Assembly: GCA_964034945.1 (NCBI GenBank)
Contig: OZ035962.1
Location: 23,097,530-23,161,529 of the forward strand
DNA length: 64,000 nt
Source of the DNA: Chrysopilus asiliformis
Taxonomy: Eukaryota > Arthropoda > Insecta > Diptera > Rhagionidae
Reading direction: 5' to 3'
Positions 32,788 through 42,315 of the stretch are shown in pieces (positions within the stretch are counted from its first letter, which is position 1; each line of letters starts with the position of its first letter). The notes beneath the pieces were generated by a model. It worked only from the letters and a program-made list of their open reading frames with translations. It searched no databases and was not told where the DNA came from. The position numbers and the translations under genes were made by a program.

Positions 32788-33109
32788 ACTTGCATACCCG
32801 TCGTTGCCGGGTTAAGTTTTTTCAATTTTTTTTATGGTCCATGTTGGAGCTAAACTTCAGGCCAATCGGCTCGGTAGTTTCCCCGCGAAAGGGTGACATA
32901 AAAGAAGAGCTAAGTTTCGAGATCACTTTACCCCCTCCCCTTACTCCCCCCACCCCTCGCGCTACTTTTACGTATACCTCTGTTGGAACCAGAACCACCA
33001 CAGACACTCATGCCAAATTTCAAGTCAATCGGTTCAGCCGTTTTTGAGTGAAAGAGGAACAGACAGACAGACAGACGGACACCAACTCATTTCTATATAT
33101 TAGTATGAT
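32788..33109 (+). repeat. Family A repeat, copy 5 (no middle module)
   Basis: It runs from CTTGCATACCCGTCGTTGCC to CTATATATTAGTATGAT. The head joins directly to the 3' module (GTATACCTCTGTTGGAACCA), as in copy 1. The ACAG microsatellite is short. Confidence 0.85.
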
Positions 33110-33290
33110 TAGCAAGGTTTTAATTTCTACGAACTTTTCTCGCTGCCAATTAAAATGTGAGAAAGGCGCTAAAATTTTTCAGAAAAGTAAGTCGAAACGA
33201 TAATTGCGCGTGTCTATTGCAAATTAGAACAATTATGACTGTAACATAAACCCATAATTAACATAAAATTGGCTACTATATCAGTTTTAT

Positions 33291-33476
33291 ATGCTGGTTG
33301 GTCGCGTCCGAACAATTGGCGCAATAAGTCGAACAATCGCCCTCACCTATGTTTTATTTTTCGCCGGCATCACTCGTGGATTGCACAACCTGAGTCCTTG
33401 TAATTGTTACCTTCGCTTGCGCAGTCATCAAATTCATCAAACCTTCCTCAAAGGCAACTTTAGTTATGTTCACTAA
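33291..33476 (+). CDS. Possible small secreted protein frame (competes with minus-strand exon)
   Basis: An ATG opens a 61-codon frame whose first 30 residues (MLVGRVRTIGAISRTIALTY...) could be a signal peptide. Two cysteines (SPCNCY) follow, and there is an AATAAA at about 33,523. Third codon positions are unusually G/C-rich for this window. The opposite strand is also open here with splice-like sites (33,411-33,472), and at most one reading is likely right. No family is recognised. Confidence 0.2.
   Translation: MLVGRVRTIGAISRTIALTYVLFFAGITRGLHNLSPCNCYLRLRSHQIHQTFLKGNFSYVH
33411..33472 (-). CDS. Candidate internal exon of a host gene
   Basis: On the minus strand the acceptor TTTAATTTTTTAG is followed by 62 bases and the donor GCGAAG|GTAACA. 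The frame reads NITKVAFEEGLMNLMTAQAK, which looks like ordinary protein sequence. It starts in phase 2 and ends in phase 0, matching the phase-0 start of the candidate exon at 24,192-24,293. If the donor is not used, the frame continues VTITRTQVVQSTSDAGEK to a stop. No family is recognised. Confidence 0.3.
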
Positions 33477-33479
33477 AAA

Positions 33480-34250
33480 ATTAAATTTCAATTTTTTGCC
33501 AAGTCTCAATACTTGAGCGATGGTCAATAAACTGATGTGTTACGAATATTAAACTTTGTTCCTTTTCATTATATAGTTTTGGATAATCTAATTTTTTTTT
33601 CAAATACGTGATTTGGAAGCCACAAAAGTATGTAAATATAATAATTCTCATTGCGGATAAAAAATCGTTGCAAGGAACCAGTTTATCTAGAAATCACAGT
33701 CTTAGTAAGTTTTTCAGATATTTTCCATATTTTTTGATACAAATTTACATATTGTTTTTTGCAGTTGACATTTAATCGGTGTATAACAATCAAGATGCGA
33801 ATATTTCAAAACAGAAAGGATGCTTTTGCGCACAATTTTGCGTTTATTTTATATTTTTTAGTTATTTGCATCAGTTTCGGACATAATATTAAACGCACCG
33901 CAAAATAATTAAAGCCACGAAACTTCAACCATAGACAAAATTCAGCGATTAAAATTGAGTGTATTTTCGATGTCGAACACTTTTATTATATTTTACTACC
34001 TTTTTTTAGTGATTTTTCGACAGATCACAATCGTCAAGGTCTACGACTTTTACAAAAATCCAAAGCCGAAAATTGAGTCAAGTCGTTAAACGAGTCGAAC
34101 ATAATTTGCTAAGCGAGGTTTTATGGCATTAAAATTTGTGCTCAACTTTACTCAACAACAACGAATAATGTTGGTAGTGTTGTACAGAGTGTTATATAGT
34201 GTTGTGTTATTACTTACGTAAATGTATTCAATGATAAAATTTACAACCCA
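33480..34250. other. No gene seen
   Basis: AT-rich spacer without recognised features. Confidence 0.4.
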
Positions 34251-35037
34251 GGAAAAAATTTCAAATACCCGTTTTTAACACAAGAAAAGCTACAATTGCC
34301 AGGGGCCAATCGTCAAATACTCTATATGATGACAGACAAAATGTTTATTTAAAAAAATGCCATTTGTATAAGGGGAAGGGGAAAGGAGTGGTCCGATTAC
34401 ATTTTGGTGTATGGAACGATTATGTAAAATCATATTCTAAACAGATTTTATGTTTATAAATTTTTCAATACGACTCACAATAAAAAAAGTATGGAAGAAA
34501 ATAAAAAAAAGTATGGAATTTGTATGGGGGAGGGGATAAGGAATGATCTAACTGGATTTTGATGTATAGATAAGTTATGTAAAATTACATTCTAAACATA
34601 TTTTATTTCTATAAATTTTTCGATACGATGCACAGTTTTCGACAAAACAGGAGAAGAGTATTCCATTTGTATGAGAGAGGGGAAAAGCAGTGGTCGGATT
34701 GAATTTTGATGTATGAATGAGTTATGTAAAATCTTATTATAAACACTTTTTACCTTTATAAATTTTTCAATATGACTCACTGTTTTCAATAAAATTGCAA
34801 AAAACTGTTTCGATTGTATGGGTGAGGGGGGAAGGAATAGCCCAATTTTGCCCGTTCAAGAACTTAGCCTAGCCATTTACGAAAAACGCAACTATACAAG
34901 TGTCTAGCTCAATCCTTTCGAAAGTTATGGTGTTCACGGACGGACAGACAGACGGACGGGCATGCGGAAATCAAAATCTTTTGTCATTCTTAATACCCTG
35001 GTGTAGTTCATTTTTGTTATAAACGGTATACTAAATC
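34251..35037 (-). repeat. Family C repeat, divergent copy with internal tandem units
   Basis: The block 34,850-35,037 (complement AGATTTAGTATACCGTTTAT, ...TGTCCGTCCGTGAACACC, CTAGACACTTGTATAGTTGC) is collinear with the split copy at 10.4-11.3 kb and more distantly with family C. Upstream on the plus strand lie about three and a half diverged units of 147-156 bp. Confidence 0.65.
34362..34850. repeat. Degenerate tandem repeat, unit about 150 bp
   Basis: Units start at ATTTGTATAAGGGGAAGG (34,362), ATTTGTATGGGGGAGGGG (34,518), ATTTGTATGAGAGAGGGG (34,665) and ATTGTATGGGTGAGGGG (34,813). Each carries GATTTTGATGTAT and TATAAATTTTTC(A/G)ATACGA clauses. The units are clearly diverged. Confidence 0.75.
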
Positions 35038-35710
35038 TTATCATACTAATATATAAAAATGAGTTGGTGTCTGTCTGTCTGTTCCTATTTCACGCGAAAA
35101 CGGCTAAACCGATTGACTTGAAATTTGGCATGAGTGTCTGTGGTAGTTCTGGTTGCAACATAGGCATACGGAAAAGTAGCGTGAGGGTGGGGTGAGTAAG
35201 GGGAGGGGGGTAAAGTGATTTCGAAACTTAGTTTTTGCGCTATGTTACTCTTTCGCGGGGAAACTACTGAACTGATTGGCCTGAAATTTGGCATAGATGG
35301 TCGTCGGGGGTCCAGGCCCAACATAGACCCATTAAAAGGTAGCCCGAGAGGTGGGGGGAGTAAGGGGAGTAAGGGGAGTAAGGGGAGGGAGGGGGTAAAG
35401 TCATCTCGAAACTTAGTTTTCCTTCTATGTTACTCTTTCGCGGGGAAATTACTGAACCGATTGGCCTGAAATTTGTCATAGATGTTCGTCGGGGGTCCAG
35501 GCCCAACATAGACCCATTAAATAGTAGCCCGAGAGGTGGCGGAGTAAGGGGAGGGGGTAAAGTGATCTCGAAACTTAGCTCTTCTTTTATGTCACCCTTT
35601 CGCAGGGAAACTTCCGAGCCGATTGGCCTGAAGTTTAGCTCCAACATAGACCATAAAACAAAAAAAATTTGAAAAAACTTAACCCGGCAACGACGGGTAT
35701 GCAAGCTAGT
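35038..35710 (-). repeat. Family A repeat, copy 6 (two middle modules)
   Basis: Inverted orientation: ATCATACTAATATATAAAAA at the left and AACCCGGCAACGACGGGTAT / GCAAGCTAGT at the right. Two middle modules are present, one lengthened by repeated GGGGAGTAA units (35,360-35,390). Long frames on both strands are repeat artefacts. Confidence 0.85.
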
Positions 35711-36127
35711 CTTATATACTTCTATATGATATATCATATATAGTATAAACACATAACTGTAGCACACCAGCCACGTTAAGTTATATTGAATGCGTAAAGT
35801 TACCTGAAAACTATCTTACGATTGCTTAGACTTAAATTCACTTTCATTGTGGTCGTTTGGTGGATTATGTTGAAGTACTTTTCAGTTCTTGCGTTTTACT
35901 GCCCACCTTTCTATCTAATAAAGTTCTACATAATATCACGAGAAATCATGTGTCTCTATTATCGCAATTTGAAGGATAAATTTATTTCTTGTACTCGTAT
36001 CTGACTCATAATCTAGCGAATTTGTATTTTTTTTTATCATATCGTGTTAATTGTGGGTACCTCGGGGTCAATTTGTTGCAATTTATGCGTGCGTATGACA
36101 GACTACTTCCGATGAAAGTTGTTATAG
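35711..36127. other. No gene seen
   Basis: A mixed spacer containing the TAG (36,125-36,127) that is duplicated at the other end of the following transposon. Confidence 0.4.
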
Positions 36128-36565
36128 ATATGAGGCGGTGAGTAACAGAACTGCTCTTCTCCCACCATGTCGAAAATTGAGTTAATGATAGATCCTTAAG
36201 GAAATCGTACCCCTGATTCCGAATCTACACTAAGTTTTTGTAAAAAACGTCATTTTTTTATAGTAAATTAAGATTGAAATATCAGTTTTAATTCAAAACT
36301 ATCCTTATCCCAAGAGTATTTATTTTCAAAACTCTCCTTTTCGAATTATGTTTCAAAACTGCCTTTATGCAACTACCTGCGGCCTGTGAGATTTCAAAAC
36401 TGCCCTTATCCAAGTGCAGACTTTCACATACACAATATTCAAACTCATCTCATTTTTGTTGTGTTTTAGATATAAGTATGTAAAGAACATTTTTAAATAA
36501 TTGTTTGACTTTCTGTATATTTAATATTGCCTACTCTTTATTCCTTCTGCCTTTTATCACATTTA

Positions 36566-36692
36566 CGGCCAATTTATTCACTAGGAGTTAAATCGCCTTA
36601 ACTCCCTTAACTCACCTTTAACATGGAAAATAACGTTAGCTAACTCCCTTAACTCACTAACTCGGCTTAACTCCTAGTGAATAAATTAGGGG
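36566..36692. mobile_element. 127-bp Harbinger-like MITE nested in the TAG element
   Basis: AATTTATTCACTAGGAGTTAA at the left pairs with its complement at the right. The interior is built of CTTAACTCCCTTAACTCAC repeats. TTA flanks both sides (36,563-36,565 and 36,693-36,695). The style of its ends and GTTAACT-rich interior recalls the 667-bp MITE at 25,843. Confidence 0.75.
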
Positions 36693-36758
36693 TTAGCGCA
36701 TGTATAATGAAGAGCAACTAGATCAGAATTTTATAATTAAATATCACTTCTTTTGCAG

Positions 36759-37791
36759 TATTTTCATTTACAATTTCAATATTAGCTTCAAGTCTCCTGG
36801 GACTGATCAGTGCTCTACGTGCTTGGAGTTTAAATCAAGTAGCTATCCTTCTTCTTATTCACTAGAAAAAACTAATTTAATGATTCAAAGTCGGGTTCAC
36901 AAACTTAAAGCCAGCGCTTTCTATGATTTTCTGAAAGAAAAATCAGAAGGACTGAAAACACTATCGTTTGACTGCCAAAAAAATATGGTTTTGCCTAGAG
37001 TTCCTGACCAAGCTGCCTACTATAGCAGGCAACTATATCAATATAATTTCACTGTTTGTGTTGGCCACTCAAAAGAATTGCAGAATCGCGACACAGTAAA
37101 AATTTACACTTGGCTAGAAAATGAACGATATAAAGGTTCAAATGAAATTTCTTCAGCAATTTTTGATACCTTAAATAGTATTGATTTCTCAGGAACTAAG
37201 ATCCTTCGACTTTGTGCGGATGGCTGTGCTGGCCAAAATAAAAATTCTGCTGTAATAGGGATGTTAGCTACATGGTTCAAAACTAAAGCTACTGCCACCA
37301 TTAAACAAATTCAACTGATTTTTCCAATTGTTGGACACTCATATCTTCCTCCTGATAGTTTTCCGAAGAATAGAAAAGGTTGTAAAACGGAAACCTCAGA
37401 TAATCAGTCCTGAGGAATATAAAGATATTTTCAGGCAATATGGAACTGTTAAACATTTAGGAATTGACGTTCCTGTTTACGACTGGAAGTCCTCTATGAA
37501 CAATACTATTAAGCATTTTAAATTCGCACCGTCAAAAATGATTATCTTTAAAAATCAAAAGATGGCAATGTTCTACTTCAGGGAGAAGTACATTACAAGA
37601 TAGATAATTGTGCCGCTTGATCTATTTTAAAACAAGGACAACGGTTTGAATATGTCGATCCAGAGGAACTACCTAATATAGTTCCTGTAAAGAGTGCTAA
37701 ATTGGTAGATGTTGGAAAACTTTGGTGCAAACACTACGGATGCGATTGGAAGGAGCACCTTGATACCCAGTATTACGTCAATGATACTTAA
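36759..37791 (+). pseudogene. Broken transposase-like gene (C-terminal two thirds)
   Basis: Coding starts after an acceptor-like CACTTCTTTTGCAG. Recognisable blocks are CSTCLEF (zinc-ligand-like CxxC), FDCQKNMVLPRVPDQAAYY, LRLCADGCAGQNKNSA, FPIVGHSYLPPD, then in a second frame IEKVVKRKPQIISPEEYK and YDWKS, and in a third frame EYVDPEELPNI ... GKLWCKHYGCDW, ending at 37,789-37,791. One frameshift lies at about 37,358 and another at 37,603-37,630, so it cannot make a full protein. The D-G-C-A-G-Q-N-K-N and G-H-S-Y/F-x-P-P-D blocks mark a family common in insect and cnidarian genomes, probably RNase H-like transposases (possibly what is catalogued as DUF7869; not checked). N-terminal exons are not seen. 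Confidence 0.65.
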
Positions 37792-38354
37792 TTTGTGTTT
37801 GTAATTTTTAATTTTAATGTCTTTATTCTTCACTTAAAAGGTAAAAAACGAATAGACCTAATATTATGTGGATATAAGATTCTTATTATATTATGTGTTT
37901 CATTTGGTGTACAAATTAATTAATATGCGGTATCGCTAATATTAAAAATTCGGTTGCAAAACTGCTCTAATCCATACTTGTTACTTACAAAACTATCTAT
38001 AACTGAGATTTGCTATCAAAAGTGTCCTTATCCATATTATTTTTTTTAATATTTAATATTCCGCTTGATATTTTTCTTTGGTTCTTTGCCCAATTTAAAA
38101 TCATGTCGCTATCTTCATAAAAATAAAAAGAACCCAAACAAAATCATCGACTAATAAAAAATATAAGTTTTTTCAATTTTGCCAAAAACTACCTAAGGCG
38201 GATAAGGGCAGTTTTGATACCCAACGCCTCATATTAGGAGTCAAGTTTTTTTATACTTTTCCGTAAGTTTTTTGTCATTCGGTTTCCTTTAGGCAATTAG
38301 TTAAAACATAATGAAATTATAATGTGGTGCATTTAATTCAAGTGCCCATTCCAC

Positions 38355-38742
38355 GTCTATTTCATATGCAGGGCAAGTTTTGCCATGCTGCTTGCAGGTC
38401 AAGCCAAAAAAAAAACAGAGCAAAACAACAGTGGGTTTTGATGAGAAAATAAGAAACTCGTTGCCCTGCTGTTTTTAAAATTAATAGTTTTTGAAATGTC
38501 GTAAAATAGCTTTTATTTATTTGCCCTGCATTTCATATGTTGCTAGTTATTTTTTAAATGAGATTTTCCATTTAAATATTGAGGATCGTCATAGTAAGTA
38601 AGCTTTAGATTTTTTTTTAAATTTTTCAGTGATTGGTATAACCGGGCTTTGATAATAGTTATATTGGGCTGTAAAATTAAATTATTCTGTGCCATGCTGG
38701 AATATGAAATGCCCGGCAATTTGCCCTGCGTATGAAATAGAC
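38355..38742. mobile_element. 388-bp MITE with GTCTATTTCATAYGCAGGGC ends
   Basis: The left GTCTATTTCATATGCAGGGC and right GCCCTGCGTATGAAATAGAC are near-perfect inverted repeats. The flanks CCCATTCCAC and GCCCCATTCAC look like an imperfect 8-10 bp target duplication, which would suit a Mutator-like or hAT element. No coding frame. Confidence 0.8.
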
Positions 38743-39440
38743 GCCCCATTCACTACAAGTATAGATTGTCGAACTGTAAAACTTTATCAAATTTTGGAAA
38801 TCATTGTAATTTGTTTTAGGTAGATTTGATAACATAAGAAAAAAAGTAATTACTAAGCAAATAAACAGAATGCTTAACCACTAATTAAATTGTTAAACGC
38901 ATTGGAAGAGGCCAAAGTTTATAGATGAATGAAGGAAAAAAATCGGCACGTTAACTATACGCAGAACAGCAAAGAGACCATGCAGAAAAGTGTTACTGAA
39001 ATCAGAGCAAAACAATTAATAAATCCAAAAAAAAAATATGTATGCTGTTATTATTTAAAACGAGAACGTGATTAGTGGGACACGTTCATCTGCTATATTG
39101 TTACCTGCAAATGCGTTAATTGCTCGTCGTCTCAAAGTCTCGCTTCAGTACTTGAGAAAACTAGGCTCCAGTAAATAAATTCCAGTGAAATGCCACCAAG
39201 TTCAAGGTCTCTCAGTTGTTTATTTCTATTTCTATTTTATTATGCAGTTACATTTCGTACAGATGATTGTTATGGTAAAATGATTCACCTCTAAAAGGTG
39301 CCAGCCACATCCACCCATCACATAATTTAAATGTTATCCAAATGAACTTCTCTGGACGGTTTATAGCGAATATTTAAAATTATGAGTGCGCAACGATCGT
39401 CGCAATTTTTTTTTACTACAATGTGACGTTTCATCGTTTA
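38743..39440. other. No gene seen
   Basis: Spacer without recognised repeat or gene. Confidence 0.4.
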
Positions 39441-39654
39441 GTGCGAACGCACACGCTTCTTCTCGTCGCGGCAACTTTTGGTCCTCAAAATGCCTTTCCG
39501 ACGTACACGCTTCTTCACTTTTTAGTAGGAAAAACTTGTGTATAACAAGCGATCGCTCATGTGTGTGTGGTTCTCATATATGTGTTGTATTTCCAGCTCA
39601 TTCCTTTATTAGCTAGCACCAAGGCAACATCAATTGCCACAATAGAAACTGCCA

Positions 39655-40881
39655 CACGGTAAAAACTGGAGTCTAATTTTAAGACTTTTTCCTTCTATTT
39701 TTTAAACTTTTGAAAGTTTAGTGGAATTTTAAACTATTTTCTCTAGTTTTAAAACTTTTTGAAAGTTTAGAGTATATTTTAGTCGAAAAGTTTAATATTT
39801 AGTGAGTTTCGGTTTATTTTTAAGACTATAGTTTAAAAAGTAAACTTTTTCTTTCTTAAACATTTGTTTTAAACCTCTCCGCCTTATTTCTAGACTTTTA
39901 ATCGAAATATTAGACCTATAAGTTTGAGAACTAAACCTTGTAAGTTTTACTTCAATTCGGATAAAATTGAATTAAACTTTTTGTCTAATATTTAGTCTTT
40001 TCAGTTTATTTTTCTTTTTCAAATTCATCAGTCGGCCAATTTTTAGAAAAGTCGCGATGCTCGAATTCGACTTTTTGGTCTAAAAACAAAACTTCAAAGT
40101 CTACAATTTATTCAGTTTTAGAAAATTGTGACTACTTTTTAATCGTTTCAGCCTATAATTAAAACTCATTATTCTAAAATTTAGAAAGTAAAGTCTGGAA
40201 TTGGTTTATTTTAGAAGTCTGAGTATATTTTCTATACATATTAATCTAAAATTAAGAATTTAATTCGCGGGCGTGGATGGCTCAGTTAGCTAAGTGCTTG
40301 CCTTGTGATCCAAAGAGCAGTGGTTCAAATCCCACTCAGGGCAAAAATAATTCGGCTTGAATTTGAATTTGGAAGTTTTCTGCTCATGGACCTAAACACT
40401 TCGGCATTAGAGGCAATTTGCCTAAGCTCCCTGGCATAAACATAAAAAAAAGGTTTGGAATTTAAACTTCGAAGTCTAAATTTGAGTCAGTTTTAGAAAA
40501 TTGTAACTACTTTTTAGTAATTTCAGTTTGAAATTAAAACTTTTAAGTCTTAAATTTAGACCGGATAGTCTTATTTACCCGGATAATTCACGAATTTTAG
40601 AAGTTTATGACTATTTTTTAACCATTCCAGTCTAAATTTAAGACTCATGCATCTTAAACTTAAACCGTAAGGTTTTAATTTGAGAATTTTTAGAAATTTG
40701 GAACTAATTTTTAGATTTTTTAGACTAAAATTTAAATTTTAATACCTTAAATTTAGACCGGATAATACTATTTAAAAGGAAAATAATTTCAAACTTTTAA
40801 AGTTTGATTTTTAGGCTCAAAAAGGTGTTGACCTATATGTAGGAAAAAAAGTCTTAAAATTAGACTCCAGTTTTTACCGTG
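39655..40881. mobile_element. 1,227-bp element with CACGGTAAAAACTGGAGTCT ends
   Basis: Perfect inverted ends of about 31 bp (CACGGTAAAAACTGGAGTCT... / ...AGACTCCAGTTTTTACCGTG) are flanked by a CA dinucleotide on both sides. Comparison with the empty copy at base 36-49 proves that exactly CA was duplicated. The interior is AT-rich, made of imperfect AGTCTAAATTTAGACTT-like repeats on both strands, and hosts a SINE. CAC ends and a 2-bp duplication are compatible with a CACTA/EnSpm-like element, but no transposase is present. Confidence 0.85.
40268..40452 (+). mobile_element. tRNA-derived SINE, copy 1
   Basis: The head (40,268-40,341) is tRNA-like, with A box TGGCTCAGTTAGC (40,278-40,290), B box GGTTCAAATCC (40,322-40,332) and a T-arm AGTGG/CCACT. 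A body of about 110 bp with no tRNA similarity follows, ending CCTGGCATAAACATAAAAAAA. GAATTTAA at 40,256 and 40,458 is a possible target duplication. It is collinear with the copy at 31,393-31,562. No intact acceptor stem is seen, so it is not a working tRNA gene. Confidence 0.9.
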
Positions 40882-41104
40882 CAACAATAGAAGAATAAGG
40901 ACTGGTAATTTGTTATTTACCTACCTACCTGAAAAATAAAACTACCTGCAATTGCGATTTCACTATTTGCATTCAGTTTATTTGGGATATGTTTACGTGT
41001 CGGTGGCTAAGCACCGACTGCCTCAATGAAATTACGCACACATGCATGCTGACGTGCTACACGAGCGACTTCGTTTGTGTGCGTAAAAGAAAACGTGAAG
41101 AACA

Positions 41105-41314
41105 CTTTTCGAGTGGCGACTTTTCCCCTCTTGCCGCACTCGTTTCTTTCCTACAATTTGGTGAGGCTGAGGCATGCTGATGACCGAAAGTTGATCCGTG
41201 TACGCCCATACTTTCGAGTGGCAAAATTTTCCCCTCTTGCCGCACTCGTTTCTTTCCTACAATTTGGTGAGGCTGAGGCACGCTGATGACCGAAAGTTGC
41301 TCCGTGTACGTCCT
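41105..41314 (+). repeat. 105-bp unit duplicated in tandem
   Basis: TTTTCGAGTGGCGACTTTTC at 41,106 and TTTCGAGTGGCAAAATTTTC at 41,212 start two nearly identical units that end with GACCGAAAGTTGNTCCGTGT. The units resemble the interior and end of family E (TTTCGAGTGGCAACTTTTCC), so they are probably an E/L-type element fragment. Confidence 0.8.
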
Positions 41315-42313
41315 CGCTTAGGATTCCAAAGTCAGGAGTTTCTCAACGATATGTCGGTTTATAGCCAAGTGCTAATTACATAAAACATTTTAGTTAATTT
41401 TGCGTAAAAAACACCAGATGCTTTTAACGTGCATTTACTTAACACAATTTTAACAATTTCTATTGTAAAATTAGAGTTAGATTTTTTTGTTTATATTTCT
41501 TTTGTTAAATTATGTCATGTACGGAGAAACTACACGCTCGATTACGAAATCGCTACACCGAAGACCTTAAAAATCACGGAGCAATTTGGATGGACATTAG
41601 AGTTGGATCCGTCTTCATATTGCACGGGATGAGGACGGAATATTAAATACTTTTAAATGATCTGAATTAACATTGGAATCAAAAATGCTCTCATTTTTAT
41701 GGCAGTTTGATAAATTACCGTGGGAAACCAGAATAAACATCGTCATCAGATTTCTTTGAAAATCATAAATATTTAGGACCATAAATTATCGTAAAGGTTT
41801 TTTTCTGAGAATGTGGATCCTCTGCGGAAACTAAGCACTCTCTAAATCGTATCCAATTCATTCATAATCTTGTCTAAAAACTACAATTTTTAAATACTGT
41901 AGATATTCAGTGAACTTTGTCCCTGGCACCTACTTAAATTCCGTGCCAAGAAATCTTTTCTCATGAAATGAATTTTAACTCTTTTCCATCTCACGAATAT
42001 AGAAAAAATGCTCTTAGTGACGTCCGTCGTCATGGTGGCGATGATCTCGGAATTGTTAAAATCAACAAACAAACGCCTTGAATTGTGTCGTTTTAATATG
42101 TTAGTAATAAAAAAATCAGTTAAAACTCCCTCAAGGCAGCCACTGAAACCAAATGGAGGATCAAATGAGGCCTGTGAAAATATCAAATAGCGTCTTCCAA
42201 TAAATGCCAAATCCAACGATGTGATTTTTTTTAAACAACAGGATGCCAGCGTCGAAATTTTACTAATTTTTTTTTTTATTTCGGAGGGTTATGCGGAGAA
42301 AGTGAGTTAAGAC
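41315..42313. other. No supported gene
   Basis: Frames at 41,429-41,632 (+) and 41,890-42,216 (-, 108 codons) have no recognisable domain and are within chance expectation for this composition. Confidence 0.35.
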
Positions 42314-42315
42314 TA

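Larger units (their letters stand above)
36128..38234 (+). mobile_element. 2.1-kb DNA transposon with TAG target duplication
   Basis: Imperfect inverted ends about 35 bp long begin ATATGAGGCGGTGAGTAACA (left) and ATATGAGGCGTTGGGTATCA (right, complement). They are flanked by TAG at 36,125-36,127 and 38,235-38,237. Iterated 17-19 bp boxes of the type TTTCAAAACTGCCCTTATCC occur four times near the left end and three near the right, and are also part of the ends. The interior carries a broken transposase-like gene and a nested 127-bp MITE. Gene, ends and iterons together define an element whose superfamily I cannot name with confidence. Confidence 0.75.
39441..40924 (+). repeat. Repeat family L, copy 2, carrying a 1.2-kb insertion
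   Basis: 39,441-39,654 and 40,882-40,924 together reproduce the 254-bp copy at the window start, in inverted orientation and nearly base for base. The segment between is an inserted element. The family may extend right, because motifs like those of family E (CGAGTGGCGACTTTTCCCCT) follow at 41.1 kb. Confidence 0.9.

Noticed and set aside
37104..37301. 65-codon minus-strand frame
   Set aside because: Antisense shadow of the broken transposase-like gene of the TAG element.
40268..40341. Possible functional tRNA gene
   Set aside because: The A and B boxes are good, but the acceptor stem does not close and a non-tRNA body with a poly-A tail follows. A second copy exists, so it is a SINE.
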